64,000 nucleotides of DNA. It comes from Corynebacterium spheniscorum. Lineage in GTDB: Bacteria; Actinomycetota; Actinomycetes; Mycobacteriales; Mycobacteriaceae. The stretch lies in NCBI RefSeq assembly GCF_900113445.1, contig NZ_FOPJ01000005.1:120371-184370 (forward strand), read 5' to 3'. The notes beneath the pieces were generated by a model. That model was not told the DNA's origin, did not search any database, and worked only from the letters and a program-made list of their open reading frames with translations. Positions 25,934 through 37,544 of the stretch are shown piece by piece; position 1 is the first letter of the stretch, and every line of letters starts with the position of its first letter. Made by a program: the position numbers and the translations under genes.

Positions 25934-26647
25934 ATGTATCCCATTCATGAGGACATCATCCTCACCCCGGAACAACAGAAGCTCGTGCTCGACTACGTCC
26001 GCGAAGTTGACTTCCACCTCCCCGGTGCCAGCGCCGAAGACTTCACCGAAGTCATCCCGCGCGCTCGCTACGGTGGCTGGGACTTCATGAGCGAAGACCT
26101 GGAGTCCTACCTCGTTGGTCTGAAGTGCACGAAGCCTGGCTTTGAAGATCAAAACACCTTCATCCGTATGTCCTATGGGCAACTCATGGGCCAGCCGGAT
26201 GCTGAACGCCTCCCGGTTAATGACCCGGTTTTGGCTAGCGATGACATGCGCATGCAGCGCTGGCGCGATACCCCGACGGGTCCTTCCCGCACGGGTGTGG
26301 ATGCCTATGCCACCACTGATGGCAGCGTCCCCGGTGTCGATCTGGATCTACGCATGATCCACGACACCCTCTCGGACATCCTCGACTTTGATCGTCGTGG
26401 ATTGACCAGCGAAGACGTCGGCTACTTCGACCTCCAGGTTGACTGGGGTGTCATGTTGGCCGGTCGTTACCCGCGGTTGAAGCACTTCGAAAAGGAAGGC
26501 CGGCTCAACGCTGATCAGGTCGCTTCTTTGAAGGAATTCGAGCGCCGCTGCGGTGAAGCTCAAGAAGTGCTCGATCACCACGAACTCCCCAAGTTGGATC
26601 GTGTGTGGGAACCCGAGCGCCGTCGCCACCAGGCTCACCACAGCTAG
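25934..26647 (+). CDS. Unrecognised soluble protein of the Mo cluster
   Basis: A 237-residue hydrophilic protein starting MYPIHEDIIL after a GGAGA site, 13 bp behind the cytochrome/Mo gene. It is rich in Asp, Glu and Arg, has no membrane helix, signal peptide or cysteine pair for Fe-S, and one Cys-Thr-Lys stretch only. Segments such as GGWDFMSEDLESYLVGLK and FERRCGEAQEVLDHH suggest a compact alpha-helical fold. I recognise no family. Because it is locked into the operon with the fusion enzyme, it may be a cofactor-insertion chaperone, like NarJ/TorD-type proteins for other Mo enzymes, but this is an analogy from position only. Confidence 0.7.
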   Translation: MYPIHEDIILTPEQQKLVLDYVREVDFHLPGASAEDFTEVIPRARYGGWDFMSEDLESYLVGLKCTKPGFEDQNTFIRMSYGQLMGQPDAERLPVNDPVLASDDMRMQRWRDTPTGPSRTGVDAYATTDGSVPGVDLDLRMIHDTLSDILDFDRRGLTSEDVGYFDLQVDWGVMLAGRYPRLKHFEKEGRLNADQVASLKEFERRCGEAQEVLDHHELPKLDRVWEPERRRHQAHHS

Positions 26648-26664
26648 AGACACAAAGTCCCACC

Positions 26665-26690
26665 GTGAGCTGCGAAACCTCGCAGCTCAC
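26665..26690 (+). other. Intercistronic hairpin (possible mRNA processing or stabilising element)
   Basis: A perfect 11-bp stem, GTGAGCTGCGA and TCGCAGCTCAC, closes an AACC tetraloop. It lies in the 72-bp gap between the soluble protein gene and the small membrane protein genes. No T run follows, so it is more likely to separate expression levels of the two halves of the operon than to end transcription. Confidence 0.6.
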
Positions 26691-26719
26691 GACACTCTCA
26701 CAATAGGAAGAGATTCCCT

Positions 26720-27007
26720 ATGCCTTTCGCACAAGCCGTTTCCCTGATCGGTTCCGTGATGTTGCTTGGCGCCTACGGTCTGCTGAACCTTGGAAAGTTC
26801 ACCCCGCAGTCCTATGGCTATCAGTGGATGAACGTCATCGGTGCTGCCGGTCTGACGTACTCCGTTATCGAGCCTTTGAACGTCGGTGTGTTCATCACCG
26901 AGCTGATCTGGACGCTCATCGGCCTGGTCGGTGTCTTCAAGATCTGGATGAAGAATAAGAAGGACGCCCAAGCCGGCGTCACCACGACCACCTCCCCCGC
27001 TGTCTAA
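26720..27007 (+). CDS. CBU_0592-like small membrane protein (copy 1)
   Basis: A 95-residue protein with three hydrophobic segments: AVSLIGSVMLLGAYGLLNLG, WMNVIGAAGLTYSVIEPLN and FITELIWTLIGLVGVFKIW, and a short Lys/Thr-rich tail. The helix arrangement and the YQWMNVIGAAG segment fit the CBU_0592 family of small membrane proteins, whose function is unknown. It is about half identical by eye to the product of the next gene, so the pair arose by tandem duplication. Good ribosome site AGGAAGAG. Placement after an intercistronic hairpin suggests separate expression from the enzyme genes. Confidence 0.8.
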   Translation: MPFAQAVSLIGSVMLLGAYGLLNLGKFTPQSYGYQWMNVIGAAGLTYSVIEPLNVGVFITELIWTLIGLVGVFKIWMKNKKDAQAGVTTTTSPAV

Positions 27008-27037
27008 CACGACTGCTCGATCACTCTAGGAGCTTCC

Positions 27038-27301
27038 ATGCCTTACGCATCAGCTATCTCTATCATTGGCACCGTGTTCTTCCTCGGCGGATTCGGTGCA
27101 CTTAACTTCGGGCTCTTGAAGTCCACCAGCGTCACCTACCAGATGGCTAACTTCTTGGGCGCTGTCTGCTTTACCTACACCGCCATTAAGCCGGTCAACT
27201 ACGGGTTGTTCATCACCGAGTTCCTGTGGGCCTGCTTCGGCATCTACGGTCTGTACAAGATCTTCACCTCCAAGGACAAGAAAGCTGCAACCGTTAGCTA
27301 A
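27038..27301 (+). CDS. CBU_0592-like small membrane protein (copy 2)
   Basis: An 87-residue paralogue of the preceding protein with the same three-helix layout: AISIIGTVFFLGGFGALNFG, YQMANFLGAVCFTYTAIKPVN and LFITEFLWACFGIYGLYKIF, followed by a Lys-rich end. TAGGAG lies seven bases before ATG 27038. Two related subunits suggest a heteromeric membrane partner for the cytochrome/Mo enzyme. A strong terminator follows, closing the transcription unit. Confidence 0.8.
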   Translation: MPYASAISIIGTVFFLGGFGALNFGLLKSTSVTYQMANFLGAVCFTYTAIKPVNYGLFITEFLWACFGIYGLYKIFTSKDKKAATVS

Positions 27302-27321
27302 CTAATTCTTTCGGAGCTAAT

Positions 27322-27376
27322 AAAGCCCGAACTACCCCCGCATTCGCGCTAAAGGTAGTTCGGGCTTTAGTTTTCC
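27322..27376 (+). terminator. Terminator closing the Mo cluster
   Basis: Arms AAAGCCCGAACTACC (27322-27336) and GGTAGTTCGGGCTTT (27354-27368), a perfect 15-bp stem, are followed by AGTTTTCC. It separates the cluster from the TetR gene that starts at 27401. Confidence 0.9.
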
Positions 27377-27387
27377 AATTTGGCAGG

Positions 27388-27401
27388 TAGAGTTTGCCTT
27401 A
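27388..27401 (+). promoter_or_regulatory. -10 element suggesting a leaderless TetR mRNA
   Basis: TAGAGT at 27388-27393 matches the corynebacterial -10 consensus and ends seven bases before ATG 27401, so transcription would begin at or near the start codon. No ribosome site lies between. Confidence 0.4.
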
Positions 27402-28084
27402 TGGTCAATGAAAACCGAAATCCCGAGGATTCTCCTGCTATTTCAGAAAGCTGGGAGATCGGCGCTTATAACGCGGCGGATAATGCCCGGCCGAAGCCCC
27501 GTCGCCGCGACCCACATCGCCGCGACCGCATTATTGATGCGGCCCTGGAGGTTATTTCCCGGGATGGCATAACCGGTGTTTCGCACCGCCGAGTAGCCCA
27601 CGAGGCAGGCGTTCCGCTCGGCTCAATGACCTACTACTTCTCCGGTATCCATGACCTGCTCATGGAGGCATTCACCCGCTTCACAGATCAAGCGGTGGCG
27701 GATTATCGCCAGCAATTTGTTGATTGCACCACCTTGGAGCAGGCGCGTGCCGCCATTGTGCGGATTTTGACGGACTCTTCCTACATGGATCCCCACAATA
27801 TCATTATCGGCTCTGAGCTTTATTCTCAGTCCACCCATGATCCGCGCTTCCGCCCCATCCTTTTGGCTTGGATCCATCGTTGTCGGGACGCCTTCCGCAT
27901 CTACTTCGATGAGCCCACCACCTTCATCTTGGATGCGATGGTGGAAGGGGTATCCATGCACCGTTCCCTGGAGCAAGATATTCACTCCGCGGAGCTGATC
28001 GCCTCCGCAGTGGAACTCCTTACCCCGGAAAGCTCCTTCATCTATGACCCAGCTAAGGCCCCCGCACCCACAGCTGAGGACTAG
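27401..28084 (+). CDS. TetR family transcriptional regulator
   Basis: A 227-residue regulator. After a ~45-residue charged N-terminal extension (many TetR proteins lack this) comes the helix-turn-helix: DRIIDAALEVISRDGITGVSHRRVAHEAGVPLGSMTYYF at about residues 43-81. The C-terminal part is a TetR-type ligand-binding domain. The frame extends to 27380, but ATG 27401 lies just after a -10-like element and is preferred. It stands directly after the Mo cluster on the same strand behind a terminator. Inference: it may control the cluster through the palindromes at 23.7 kb. Confidence 0.9.
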   Translation: MVNENRNPEDSPAISESWEIGAYNAADNARPKPRRRDPHRRDRIIDAALEVISRDGITGVSHRRVAHEAGVPLGSMTYYFSGIHDLLMEAFTRFTDQAVADYRQQFVDCTTLEQARAAIVRILTDSSYMDPHNIIIGSELYSQSTHDPRFRPILLAWIHRCRDAFRIYFDEPTTFILDAMVEGVSMHRSLEQDIHSAELIASAVELLTPESSFIYDPAKAPAPTAED

Positions 28085-28097
28085 AGCAATAAAAATC

Positions 28098-28124
28098 CCG
28101 CCCTCTTAAGGAGGGCGGTTTTTT
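28098..28124 (+). terminator. Terminator after the TetR gene
   Basis: A perfect 8-bp stem, CCGCCCTC and GAGGGCGG (28098-28105 with 28111-28118), five-base loop, then TTTTTT. It lies 14 bp after the TetR stop and before the convergent atpC. Confidence 0.9.
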
Positions 28125-28270
28125 CTATGCCAATCTCGCACCTAATCCCCGCTATATGGTGCGGCAAACCGCTCCCCGCGGCACTCCCCTGCCCCGGACT
28201 GATACCCCTGGCGCGGGTCTCGGGAATGCAAAACACCCCATGCATGCACATGGGGTGTTCAGCGAAGCTA

Positions 28271-28645
28271 TTACTTGGCCATATCGGCGCGAACGAGCGC
28301 GCGGCGCTTAGCTTCTGCGAGATCGCGGGTGTGCTCATCCTCGGACTTGAGGCCGGCCTCAATGGTGGAGCTATCCACCTCATCAGCCCACAGAGCGTAT
28401 TCCGCGAGGATAGTCACCTTATCGGTAGACACCGAGAGGAAGCCACCTTGGACCGCGGCGACAAGCTTCTTGCCTTCGGTGGGCTGAATGGTGACCACAC
28501 CGTTCTCGACCAGCTGGCCGAGCATCGGTTGGTGACCCTTAAGCACGCCGATCTCACCCTCGGTGGTCTGCGCGGTAACCATGCTGGCCTGACCCGACCA
28601 GAGCATGCGCTCCACGGAGACCAGTTCCACAGTGATGTCAGCCAT
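28271..28645 (-). CDS. atpC: ATP synthase F1 epsilon subunit
   Basis: A 124-residue epsilon subunit, the small rotor protein that also restrains ATP hydrolysis. The N-terminal beta-barrel ([29 protein letters not shown]) is followed by a C-terminal helical domain (ARSL-type segment [17 protein letters not shown]). Length is usual for actinobacteria. It is the last gene of the ATP synthase operon, 12 bp after atpD, and no further gene follows before the convergent TetR terminator. Confidence 0.95.
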   Translation of the reverse strand: MADITVELVSVERMLWSGQASMVTAQTTEGEIGVLKGHQPMLGQLVENGVVTIQPTEGKKLVAAVQGGFLSVSTDKVTILAEYALWADEVDSSTIEAGLKSEDEHTRDLAEAKRRALVRADMAK

Positions 28646-28657
28646 GCGTGTCTCCTC

Positions 28658-30112
<1,455 letters not shown>

Positions 30113-31102
30113 CTAGTCACTTTCTCCGCTTTCGGCGAGCGCGCCAGCGCCACCGACAATCTCTGTGATTTCCTGGGTGATCTGCGCCTGACGGGCCTGG
30201 TTGGCCACACGCGAGAGGTCTTTAACCAACGCTTCTGCGTTATCGGTTGCGGACTTCATGGCGTTGCGACGAGAAGCAGACTCACTGGCACTGGCTTCTA
30301 GCAGCATGGCGAAAATGGTGCGGGAAACATACTGCGGAAGCAACGCATCCATCAGAGTTTCTGCATCAGGTTCGAAGTCGAGATCAGCTGTGATCTCGCT
30401 GCTAGTTTCCGGCTTACTGAGCATGCCTTCGCTGAAATCGAGTTGCTCATCTTCGTAGACCGGCTCGATGGGCAGCACTTGGTGTGCCCGTGCGGTCTGG
30501 GTGAGCATCGATTCGAACTCGGTATACACAACATGGAGCTGGTCAAACCCGCGGATGGTTTCTTGACCAGGTTCCAGGTTCAGCCCTTCACGGTTTTTCA
30601 CCGTTCCTTGGGAACCAGCGGTGAATCCGTCAATCAGGTGGCGGCGCACATTATGGGTGGATTCCCAGGTGGGATCCTGGGAGAAACCAGTCCATGCGCC
30701 GGCGACCTTTTCACCGCGGAAGCCGTAGTAACCTACGCCTTTACCGCCGGTGACATAGCGAACGACCTCATATCCCTTTTCTTCCAGCAGCTTCTCTAAT
30801 TCGGCTGCCTTTTTGAATACGTTGTGGTTATAGCCACCGCACATGCCGCGGTCCGAAGACACGACCAGCACTGCGGCAACCTTGCCATTTTCGCGCTCGC
30901 GGAGCATCGGGTGATCCAGGGAGCTGGCAGCGGCTAGCCGTTCCATCACATTCTGGACCTCGTGGGCGTAGGGGTGCGAAGCCTCCACCCGGGCCTGAGC
31001 TTTGGTGATGCGCGAGGTTGCGATCAGCTCCTGGGCCTTGGTGATCTTCTTAGTGGAGTTAACGGACCGAATGCGGTCACGTAGTTCGCGAAGATTCGCC
31101 AT
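30113..31102 (-). CDS. atpG: ATP synthase F1 gamma subunit
   Basis: A 329-residue gamma subunit, the central rotating shaft. N-terminal MANLRELRDRIRSVNSTKKITKA and the C-terminal DNAEALVKDLSRVANQARQAQITQEI are the conserved coiled-coil ends. It is longer than the ~290-residue E. coli protein because of the central insertion usual in corynebacteria and mycobacteria. It lies between atpA and atpD. Confidence 0.97.
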   Translation of the reverse strand: MANLRELRDRIRSVNSTKKITKAQELIATSRITKAQARVEASHPYAHEVQNVMERLAAASSLDHPMLRERENGKVAAVLVVSSDRGMCGGYNHNVFKKAAELEKLLEEKGYEVVRYVTGGKGVGYYGFRGEKVAGAWTGFSQDPTWESTHNVRRHLIDGFTAGSQGTVKNREGLNLEPGQETIRGFDQLHVVYTEFESMLTQTARAHQVLPIEPVYEDEQLDFSEGMLSKPETSSEITADLDFEPDAETLMDALLPQYVSRTIFAMLLEASASESASRRNAMKSATDNAEALVKDLSRVANQARQAQITQEITEIVGGAGALAESGESD

Positions 31103-31157
31103 TGGTTATGCGCCTCCCTTCTTTAACGTAGACGAGTCAGTAACAGGCATCATTGCC

Positions 31158-32801
31158 TTACTTCGCCGTCGTCTTGCGGGAGACGCTCAGCTGATGCTTA
31201 CGCACTTCGGAGTCTTCCAGGGCGTCGACTTCCGGTTCATTAATAACCGGGGTGCCGTCGGTGGTCTGGAAGGAACGCTTGAAGGTGTTAGCACCGGCGA
31301 GCAGGGTTTCCTTGGACTCGTCGGAGAGTGCAGCGCCACCGTCGATCTGTTCATAGACCTCCGGGTGGTTGGCGTGCAGGTACTCCTGCAATTCCGCTTC
31401 GAAACGACGGACATCTTCAACGGGAACGGAATCGAAGACGCCTTCGTCAGCAAGCCAGATGGACACGATCTGGAATTCCACGGGCTGCGGGGAGTTCTCC
31501 GGCTGCTTGAGCAGCTCGACCAGACGCTGACCACGCTCCAGCTGAGCCTTGGAAGCGGCATCCAGGTCGGATGCGAAGGTAGCGAAGGCCTCGAGGTCAC
31601 GATAAGCAGCCAGGTCCAGACGTAGCGAACCGGCGACCTTCTTCATGCCCTTGGTCTGTGCGGCACCACCAACACGGGAGACCGACACACCAACGTTAAT
31701 GGCGGGGCGGACACCCTGGTTGAACAGGTCCGACTCCAGGAAGACCTGGCCGTCAGTAATGGAAATGACGTTGGTCGGAATGAAGGCGGAGACGTCATTG
31801 GCCTTGGTTTCAATGATCGGCAGAGCGGTCATGGAACCAGCACCCAAATCATCCGAGAGCTTGGCAGCACGCTCAAGCAGGCGGGAGTGCAGGTAGAAGA
31901 CGTCACCAGGATAAGCTTCACGGCCCGGCGGGCGACGCAGCAGCAGGGAGATGGCGCGGTAGGCCTCGGCCTGCTTGGTCAGGTCATCGTAGATGGCCAG
32001 GACGTGGCAGCCCTGGTACATCCAGTGCTGGCCCAGGGCGGCACCAGAGAAGGGTGCGAGCCACTTGAAGCCGGCGGAGTCAGAGGCCGGGGCGGCCACA
32101 ATGGTGGTGTAATCAAGGGCGCCATGCTCTTCCAGGGTGCGACGCACCGCGGCGATGGTGGAGCCCTTTTGACCAATGGCGACATAGATGCAGCGGACCT
32201 GCTTGGTCTTATCGCCGGAGTCCCAGTTCGCCTTCTGGTTCAAAATGGTGTCGATGCAGACCGCGGTCTTACCGGTCTTACGGTCGCCAATGATCAGCTG
32301 ACGCTGACCACGGCCGATCGGGGTCATGGCATCAATGGCCTTAATACCGGTCTGCAGCGGTTCCTCAACAGGTTGACGCTGCAGCACCGAAGGTGCCTGC
32401 AGTTCGAGGACACGGTCCTCTTCTGCTTCAATCGGGCCCATGCCGTCGATCGGCTGGCCCAGGGGGTTAATAACGCGGCCGAGGAATTTATCGCCGACCG
32501 GGATGGACAGGACTTCACCTGTCCGCTTGACCTCGTCGCCCTCCTTCAAGGACTCGAAGTTACCCAGGATCACGACACCAATGGAGTCGGTGTCGAGGTT
32601 CTGTGCGACGCCGATGACGCCGCCCGGGAATTCAAGGAGCTCATTCGCCATAACCGACGGGAGGCCCGAAACCTGGGCGATACCGTCAGCTGTCGAAATG
32701 ACCACGCCGACCTCCTCACGGGAGGCCTCCGCGGAGTAGCTCGAGGTGTAGTTCGCTATCGCGCTACGGATCTCATCGGAGGAGATCGTCAGCTCCGCCA
32801 T
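31158..32801 (-). CDS. atpA: ATP synthase F1 alpha subunit
   Basis: A 547-residue alpha subunit starting [15 protein letters not shown] at ATG 32801, which follows AGGAAG; a longer frame to 32834 lacks this. P-loop [11 protein letters not shown], the segment [15 protein letters not shown] [11 protein letters not shown], and the C-terminal domain are present, as is the ~30-residue extension beyond the E. coli C-terminus typical of corynebacteria and mycobacteria. It is the regulatory nucleotide-binding partner of AtpD in the F1 hexamer. Confidence 0.96.
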   Translation of the reverse strand: MAELTISSDEIRSAIANYTSSYSAEASREEVGVVISTADGIAQVSGLPSVMANELLEFPGGVIGVAQNLDTDSIGVVILGNFESLKEGDEVKRTGEVLSIPVGDKFLGRVINPLGQPIDGMGPIEAEEDRVLELQAPSVLQRQPVEEPLQTGIKAIDAMTPIGRGQRQLIIGDRKTGKTAVCIDTILNQKANWDSGDKTKQVRCIYVAIGQKGSTIAAVRRTLEEHGALDYTTIVAAPASDSAGFKWLAPFSGAALGQHWMYQGCHVLAIYDDLTKQAEAYRAISLLLRRPPGREAYPGDVFYLHSRLLERAAKLSDDLGAGSMTALPIIETKANDVSAFIPTNVISITDGQVFLESDLFNQGVRPAINVGVSVSRVGGAAQTKGMKKVAGSLRLDLAAYRDLEAFATFASDLDAASKAQLERGQRLVELLKQPENSPQPVEFQIVSIWLADEGVFDSVPVEDVRRFEAELQEYLHANHPEVYEQIDGGAALSDESKETLLAGANTFKRSFQTTDGTPVINEPEVDALEDSEVRKHQLSVSRKTTAK

Positions 32802-32869
32802 GTTCTTCCTGCTCTCGGTAGATTCTTCCAGCATTGTCTAATAATTATCGCGCTGCAATTTCAGCAACT

Positions 32870-33694
32870 CTAGGCGAGGTTAGCCCGCAAGCGTTCCAGC
32901 TTGCCGGCGGTGGAACCGTCAATAACCTCATCGCCTACCCGGATGGTCATGCCACCGAGGAGGCTGGGGTCAACCTCGGAGTGGATGCTCATCGCGCGAC
33001 CATAGATGCGTCCCAGCTTCTCGGCGAGTGCCGCCTGCTGTCCTTCATTGAGCTCCGTCGCGGCAGTAACCTGCGCGATGGTGCGACCCTGCAAACCGGC
33101 GGCCGTTTTGGCCAGGTTGGCAATGTCATCAATGGGGTTGTGTGCGGGACGGCCAATCGCCTGCAAAGCGAGCGCCTCAGTAACCGCGGTGACCTTTCCG
33201 TACAGCACGCTGGCAAGCAAAGAGCGCTTGCGTTCGGCTGTCGCGGTGCGGTCACTGAGCAGCTGGGTCAGGCTCGGTTCCTGATCGAGGATCCGACTGA
33301 GGCGGAAGAGTTCATCTTCCACCTGGCCAAGCTGGCCCTGTTTCTCCGCGGCGCGCAGGAGGCTGCGACGGCCCAATTCGACAAGTCCGCTACGGAACTC
33401 GCGCGGGGTCGACCAAACTTCAGTCGCCGCTGCCTTGAGCACATTCAAGGTGGAGCCACTCACACGGCCTCCAAAAACGGCGTCGATCAGCCCGGTGCGC
33501 TTGTCGGCGGGTGCCGCAGCGTCCGCCACGGCAACGCGCAGTGCGCGGTCGCCGTCGAGGATCTCGACGACCTCGAAAAGTTCATTTCCGACGGTTGCGC
33601 CTTCGGCAAGGGCATGCTCTTCCCCAACGCCACTCAAGGTGGTGTCCAGGTTGGTGCTGGCCTTTGCTAGTGCGTCACGGCTCGCTGCGTGCAT
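32870..33694 (-). CDS. atpH: ATP synthase delta subunit
   Basis: A 274-residue delta subunit, about 90 residues longer than the E. coli protein, as in other corynebacteria. It starts MHAASRDALAKA at ATG 33694; a GTG nine bases upstream overlaps the atpF stop but is too close to the AGGA ribosome site. The C-terminal MTIRVGDEVIDGSTAGKL is the conserved OSCP motif that joins the b subunit to the alpha subunit. Confidence 0.95.
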   Translation of the reverse strand: MHAASRDALAKASTNLDTTLSGVGEEHALAEGATVGNELFEVVEILDGDRALRVAVADAAAPADKRTGLIDAVFGGRVSGSTLNVLKAAATEVWSTPREFRSGLVELGRRSLLRAAEKQGQLGQVEDELFRLSRILDQEPSLTQLLSDRTATAERKRSLLASVLYGKVTAVTEALALQAIGRPAHNPIDDIANLAKTAAGLQGRTIAQVTAATELNEGQQAALAEKLGRIYGRAMSIHSEVDPSLLGGMTIRVGDEVIDGSTAGKLERLRANLA

Positions 33695-33699
33695 GTCGC

Positions 33700-34263
33700 T
33701 CACTTTCCTGCCGGTGCCACGGTGTCGAGGTCAGCCAGGAAGCTATCGATCGTCCCGGAACGCTTCGTGGCGTCGGAAAGCTCCCCGCCAAGGAGGCGCT
33801 CTGCCAGGGTGATCGAGTTCTGGCCCATCTCGCGGCGAAGCTCGGCAACGACCTGCTCACGCTGGGCCTGCAGCTGCTTCTCACCGGACTCGATGATGCG
33901 TTGTTGCTCTTCGGTGGCCTTAGCCTTGAATTCAGCTTCGATAGCCTTCCCGCGTTCGCGGGCCTGCTCACGAATTTCAGCGGCTTCGGCACGCGCCTCA
34001 GCAAGCTGCGCGTTGTACTTCTCTAGGGCGGACTTGGCTTCGGCTTGTGCAGCCTCAGCGCGTTGAATTCCACCGTTGATCCGTTCTTCGCGCTCAGTCA
34101 GGACTTCCTGGAACTTCGGAAGCACAAACTTCCAGAAGATAAGGAGAATGATGATGAGCGCGATGGCAGACCAGACGATGTCGTACATCGGCGGTATAAG
34201 CGGGTTATTACCCGATTCCTTCGGGAGGTTACCCCCCTCCGCCAGGTACAAGATGTTCGTCAT
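33700..34263 (-). CDS. atpF: ATP synthase Fo b subunit
   Basis: A 187-residue b subunit. A single membrane helix ([26 protein letters not shown]) follows an ~25-residue N-terminus, and a long charged coiled-coil stalk, rich in Ala, Glu, Lys and Arg, extends to the C-terminus. It forms the stator with AtpH. It lies 26 bp after atpE. Confidence 0.96.
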   Translation of the reverse strand: MTNILYLAEGGNLPKESGNNPLIPPMYDIVWSAIALIIILLIFWKFVLPKFQEVLTEREERINGGIQRAEAAQAEAKSALEKYNAQLAEARAEAAEIREQARERGKAIEAEFKAKATEEQQRIIESGEKQLQAQREQVVAELRREMGQNSITLAERLLGGELSDATKRSGTIDSFLADLDTVAPAGK

Positions 34264-34289
34264 GAGTCAGTCACTCCCGTCCCAGTGAA

Positions 34290-35517
<1,228 letters not shown>

Positions 35518-35892
35518 CCCCTACGGTGCGATGGACATCAGTGTGCACGCGCCACTACCCCGGACTCCGTCGCACATCAGCGGAGTAATGACGGGGGATT
35601 AACCTTGAGCAACTAGCCTGTAGTCACGTCGTGCTAACCCGCATGAGACTTTAGCAGGTCTAAGTGGGTATTTCTGCGTTCCCCCCGGGGTAACAAAGCT
35701 AGCTTCTAACTGGATCGAATTTTGTTTGGTGTTCCAGCCCAGTAGCGGGCATATTCCCAGGTCTGTAAGTTCCATCACAACTTATGGCTGTGCTCACATT
35801 TGGGGGTATTGTCCACCCCTGTACAGGCGTGCCAAGCACAGAGAGTCCGCAGCATGCGCGCCCTGAAGTATTTTCTCAAATGGGGGTCTGAG

Positions 35893-36318
35893 CTACTTAT
35901 TGCTACGCGGGGTTACATAGGTGACATTGGCGGTCATAATCCCCCAAGTTTCGGTTCCCAGCACCACAATCAGCGCCAACATGATGGTCACCCCCAGCGC
36001 ATAGCGATCATAGAAGCTATAACGCTGCAACGTATGCACGATCACAAAAAGCACAACGATCTTCACAAGCCAACTACCCATCACCACGGCGATGGTCGTC
36101 GTCGGACTGGTCTTCGCAGTCGCCTGCACAATCAGCGCAGTGGCGAGCACAAAAATCCCGCCAATCAGACTGCCCAGAATCCCGCCCCACATACCCGGGG
36201 TTCCCTTAGCTAGGCTCCACGCGGCGATCGAGAGCACCGCCAACATCAGCAGTGCTAGCGCCCCCAGGCGAATGCCGCGGCGCAGTGGGCGAGAGTGGTC
36301 ATCATAAATGGAAGTCAC
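35893..36318 (-). CDS. AtpI-like membrane protein upstream of the ATP synthase operon
   Basis: A 141-residue protein with four hydrophobic segments, beginning LGALALLMLAVLSIAAW near residue 19. It resembles the small protein encoded just before atpB in corynebacteria, which is treated as AtpI, a factor helping assembly of the c-ring. It lies between the WecA-like gene and atpB on the same strand, separated from atpB by 375 bp. Confidence 0.8.
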   Translation of the reverse strand: MTSIYDDHSRPLRRGIRLGALALLMLAVLSIAAWSLAKGTPGMWGGILGSLIGGIFVLATALIVQATAKTSPTTTIAVVMGSWLVKIVVLFVIVHTLQRYSFYDRYALGVTIMLALIVVLGTETWGIMTANVTYVTPRSNK

Positions 36319-36362
36319 GCACGTTACTCTAACTGACTTGCTTGCTCTATCCGAGATCGTGG

Positions 36363-37544
36363 CTAAGGGTGGGCAGGATCCTGACTCAGGCTATGTTCCC
36401 CCGGTAGCCGCACCGTTCCGCGCATGACGGGGATCAGTGTGATTCCCACCGCGAAGATAGCGGCGATAATCGTGCCCACAATCGCATAGGCCGGTGGTAC
36501 CAGCGAGAAGGCCACCGCGCCGAGTGCTACTACCCCAGCCCACATATAGAGCAAGAGCACCACGCGGCGGTGCGTATGCCCCATGCGGAGCAGGCGGTGA
36601 TGCAAGTGTTGTTTATCAGCGGTAAAGGGGGATCGCCCGGAGGCTAGCCGGCGCACCACCGCCAAGATGAGGTCCAGCACAGGAATGAAGACCACCGCCA
36701 CCACCACAATGATGGGGGAAATCAGCGCCACCACATCGGCTACCCCATACAGCGCGGCATTAATTTTCCCAGACGCCGAGGTACTGGCCGCTGCTAATAG
36801 CAACCCAATCAACATGGATCCGGTATCGCCCATAAAAATCCGGGAGGGCTCGAAATTATGGGGTAAGAAGCCAGCACAGATTCCCACCAGCGCAGCCCCA
36901 ATAATTGCGGGCGGGTAGGCAGAGACCGTGCCGCCTTGGTCATAAAGAATGGTGAGCGAAAAGAGCAGCACCGATAGCCCGGCGATCATGCCTAGCCCAG
37001 CAGCTAAGCCATCGAGGCCATCGACGAAGTTGATGGCGTTCATCAACATGACGGTGAAGAAAGCCGTCAGGATGGTGGACTGGACTTGGTCGAGCACCAA
37101 GGTGGTGCCGTGTTCCCCGAAGGGCAGGTAGAGCAGAGTCCAGCTCAACCCCAGCACGCTCATCACCACGGCCGCCAAAATTTGGCCGATCAGTTTAGTA
37201 ATCGCATCGAGCTCATAGAGGTCATCAATAATCCCCACAATCACGATGACGAACCCAGCCCACACCACCGCATTCATTTCTGGGGTGATGGGCATAAAAC
37301 CGCGGGTTAAGGCAGGCAGTTGATTAGCCAGGAAGACGGCCACTAAAAAGCCGATGTACATAGCTGCCCCACCCATGCGTGGGGTGGGTTGAGTGTGCAC
37401 ATCGCGTTGGCGGATCTCTGCGACCTGTCCGGCGCGCACTAATACGCTACGCACCACCCCGGTGCACAGGTAGGTTGTTGCGGCGGCGACAAGCAGTACC
37501 AGCCCCAATTCTCTTAGCGGAACACCTGCTACCGCGACGCCCAT
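36363..37544 (-). CDS. Polyprenyl-phosphate GlcNAc-1-phosphate transferase (WecA/TagO/MraY family)
   Basis: A 393-residue protein with about eleven membrane segments. Signature cytosolic loops are present: GMPRMGGAA-like TPRMGGAAMYIGF near residue 55, the DDLYELDAITKLIGQ motif near 110, NAINFVDGLDGLAAG near 165, and GDTGSMLIG near 235, then the HxHHRLL-type KQHLHHRLLRMGH. It transfers a sugar-1-phosphate, normally GlcNAc, onto decaprenyl phosphate to start arabinogalactan-linker or polymer synthesis. In mycobacteria the orthologue at this position next to atp genes is WecA (Rv1302), so the same role is inferred. It directly follows tsaC. Confidence 0.9.
   Translation of the reverse strand: MGVAVAGVPLRELGLVLLVAAATTYLCTGVVRSVLVRAGQVAEIRQRDVHTQPTPRMGGAAMYIGFLVAVFLANQLPALTRGFMPITPEMNAVVWAGFVIVIVGIIDDLYELDAITKLIGQILAAVVMSVLGLSWTLLYLPFGEHGTTLVLDQVQSTILTAFFTVMLMNAINFVDGLDGLAAGLGMIAGLSVLLFSLTILYDQGGTVSAYPPAIIGAALVGICAGFLPHNFEPSRIFMGDTGSMLIGLLLAAASTSASGKINAALYGVADVVALISPIIVVVAVVFIPVLDLILAVVRRLASGRSPFTADKQHLHHRLLRMGHTHRRVVLLLYMWAGVVALGAVAFSLVPPAYAIVGTIIAAIFAVGITLIPVMRGTVRLPGEHSLSQDPAHP

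Noticed and set aside
31887..32873. Other long antisense frames over atpA, and similar ones over hom, lysA, rho and prfA
   Set aside because: All are opposite to genes with clear domains and have no ribosome sites or family features.
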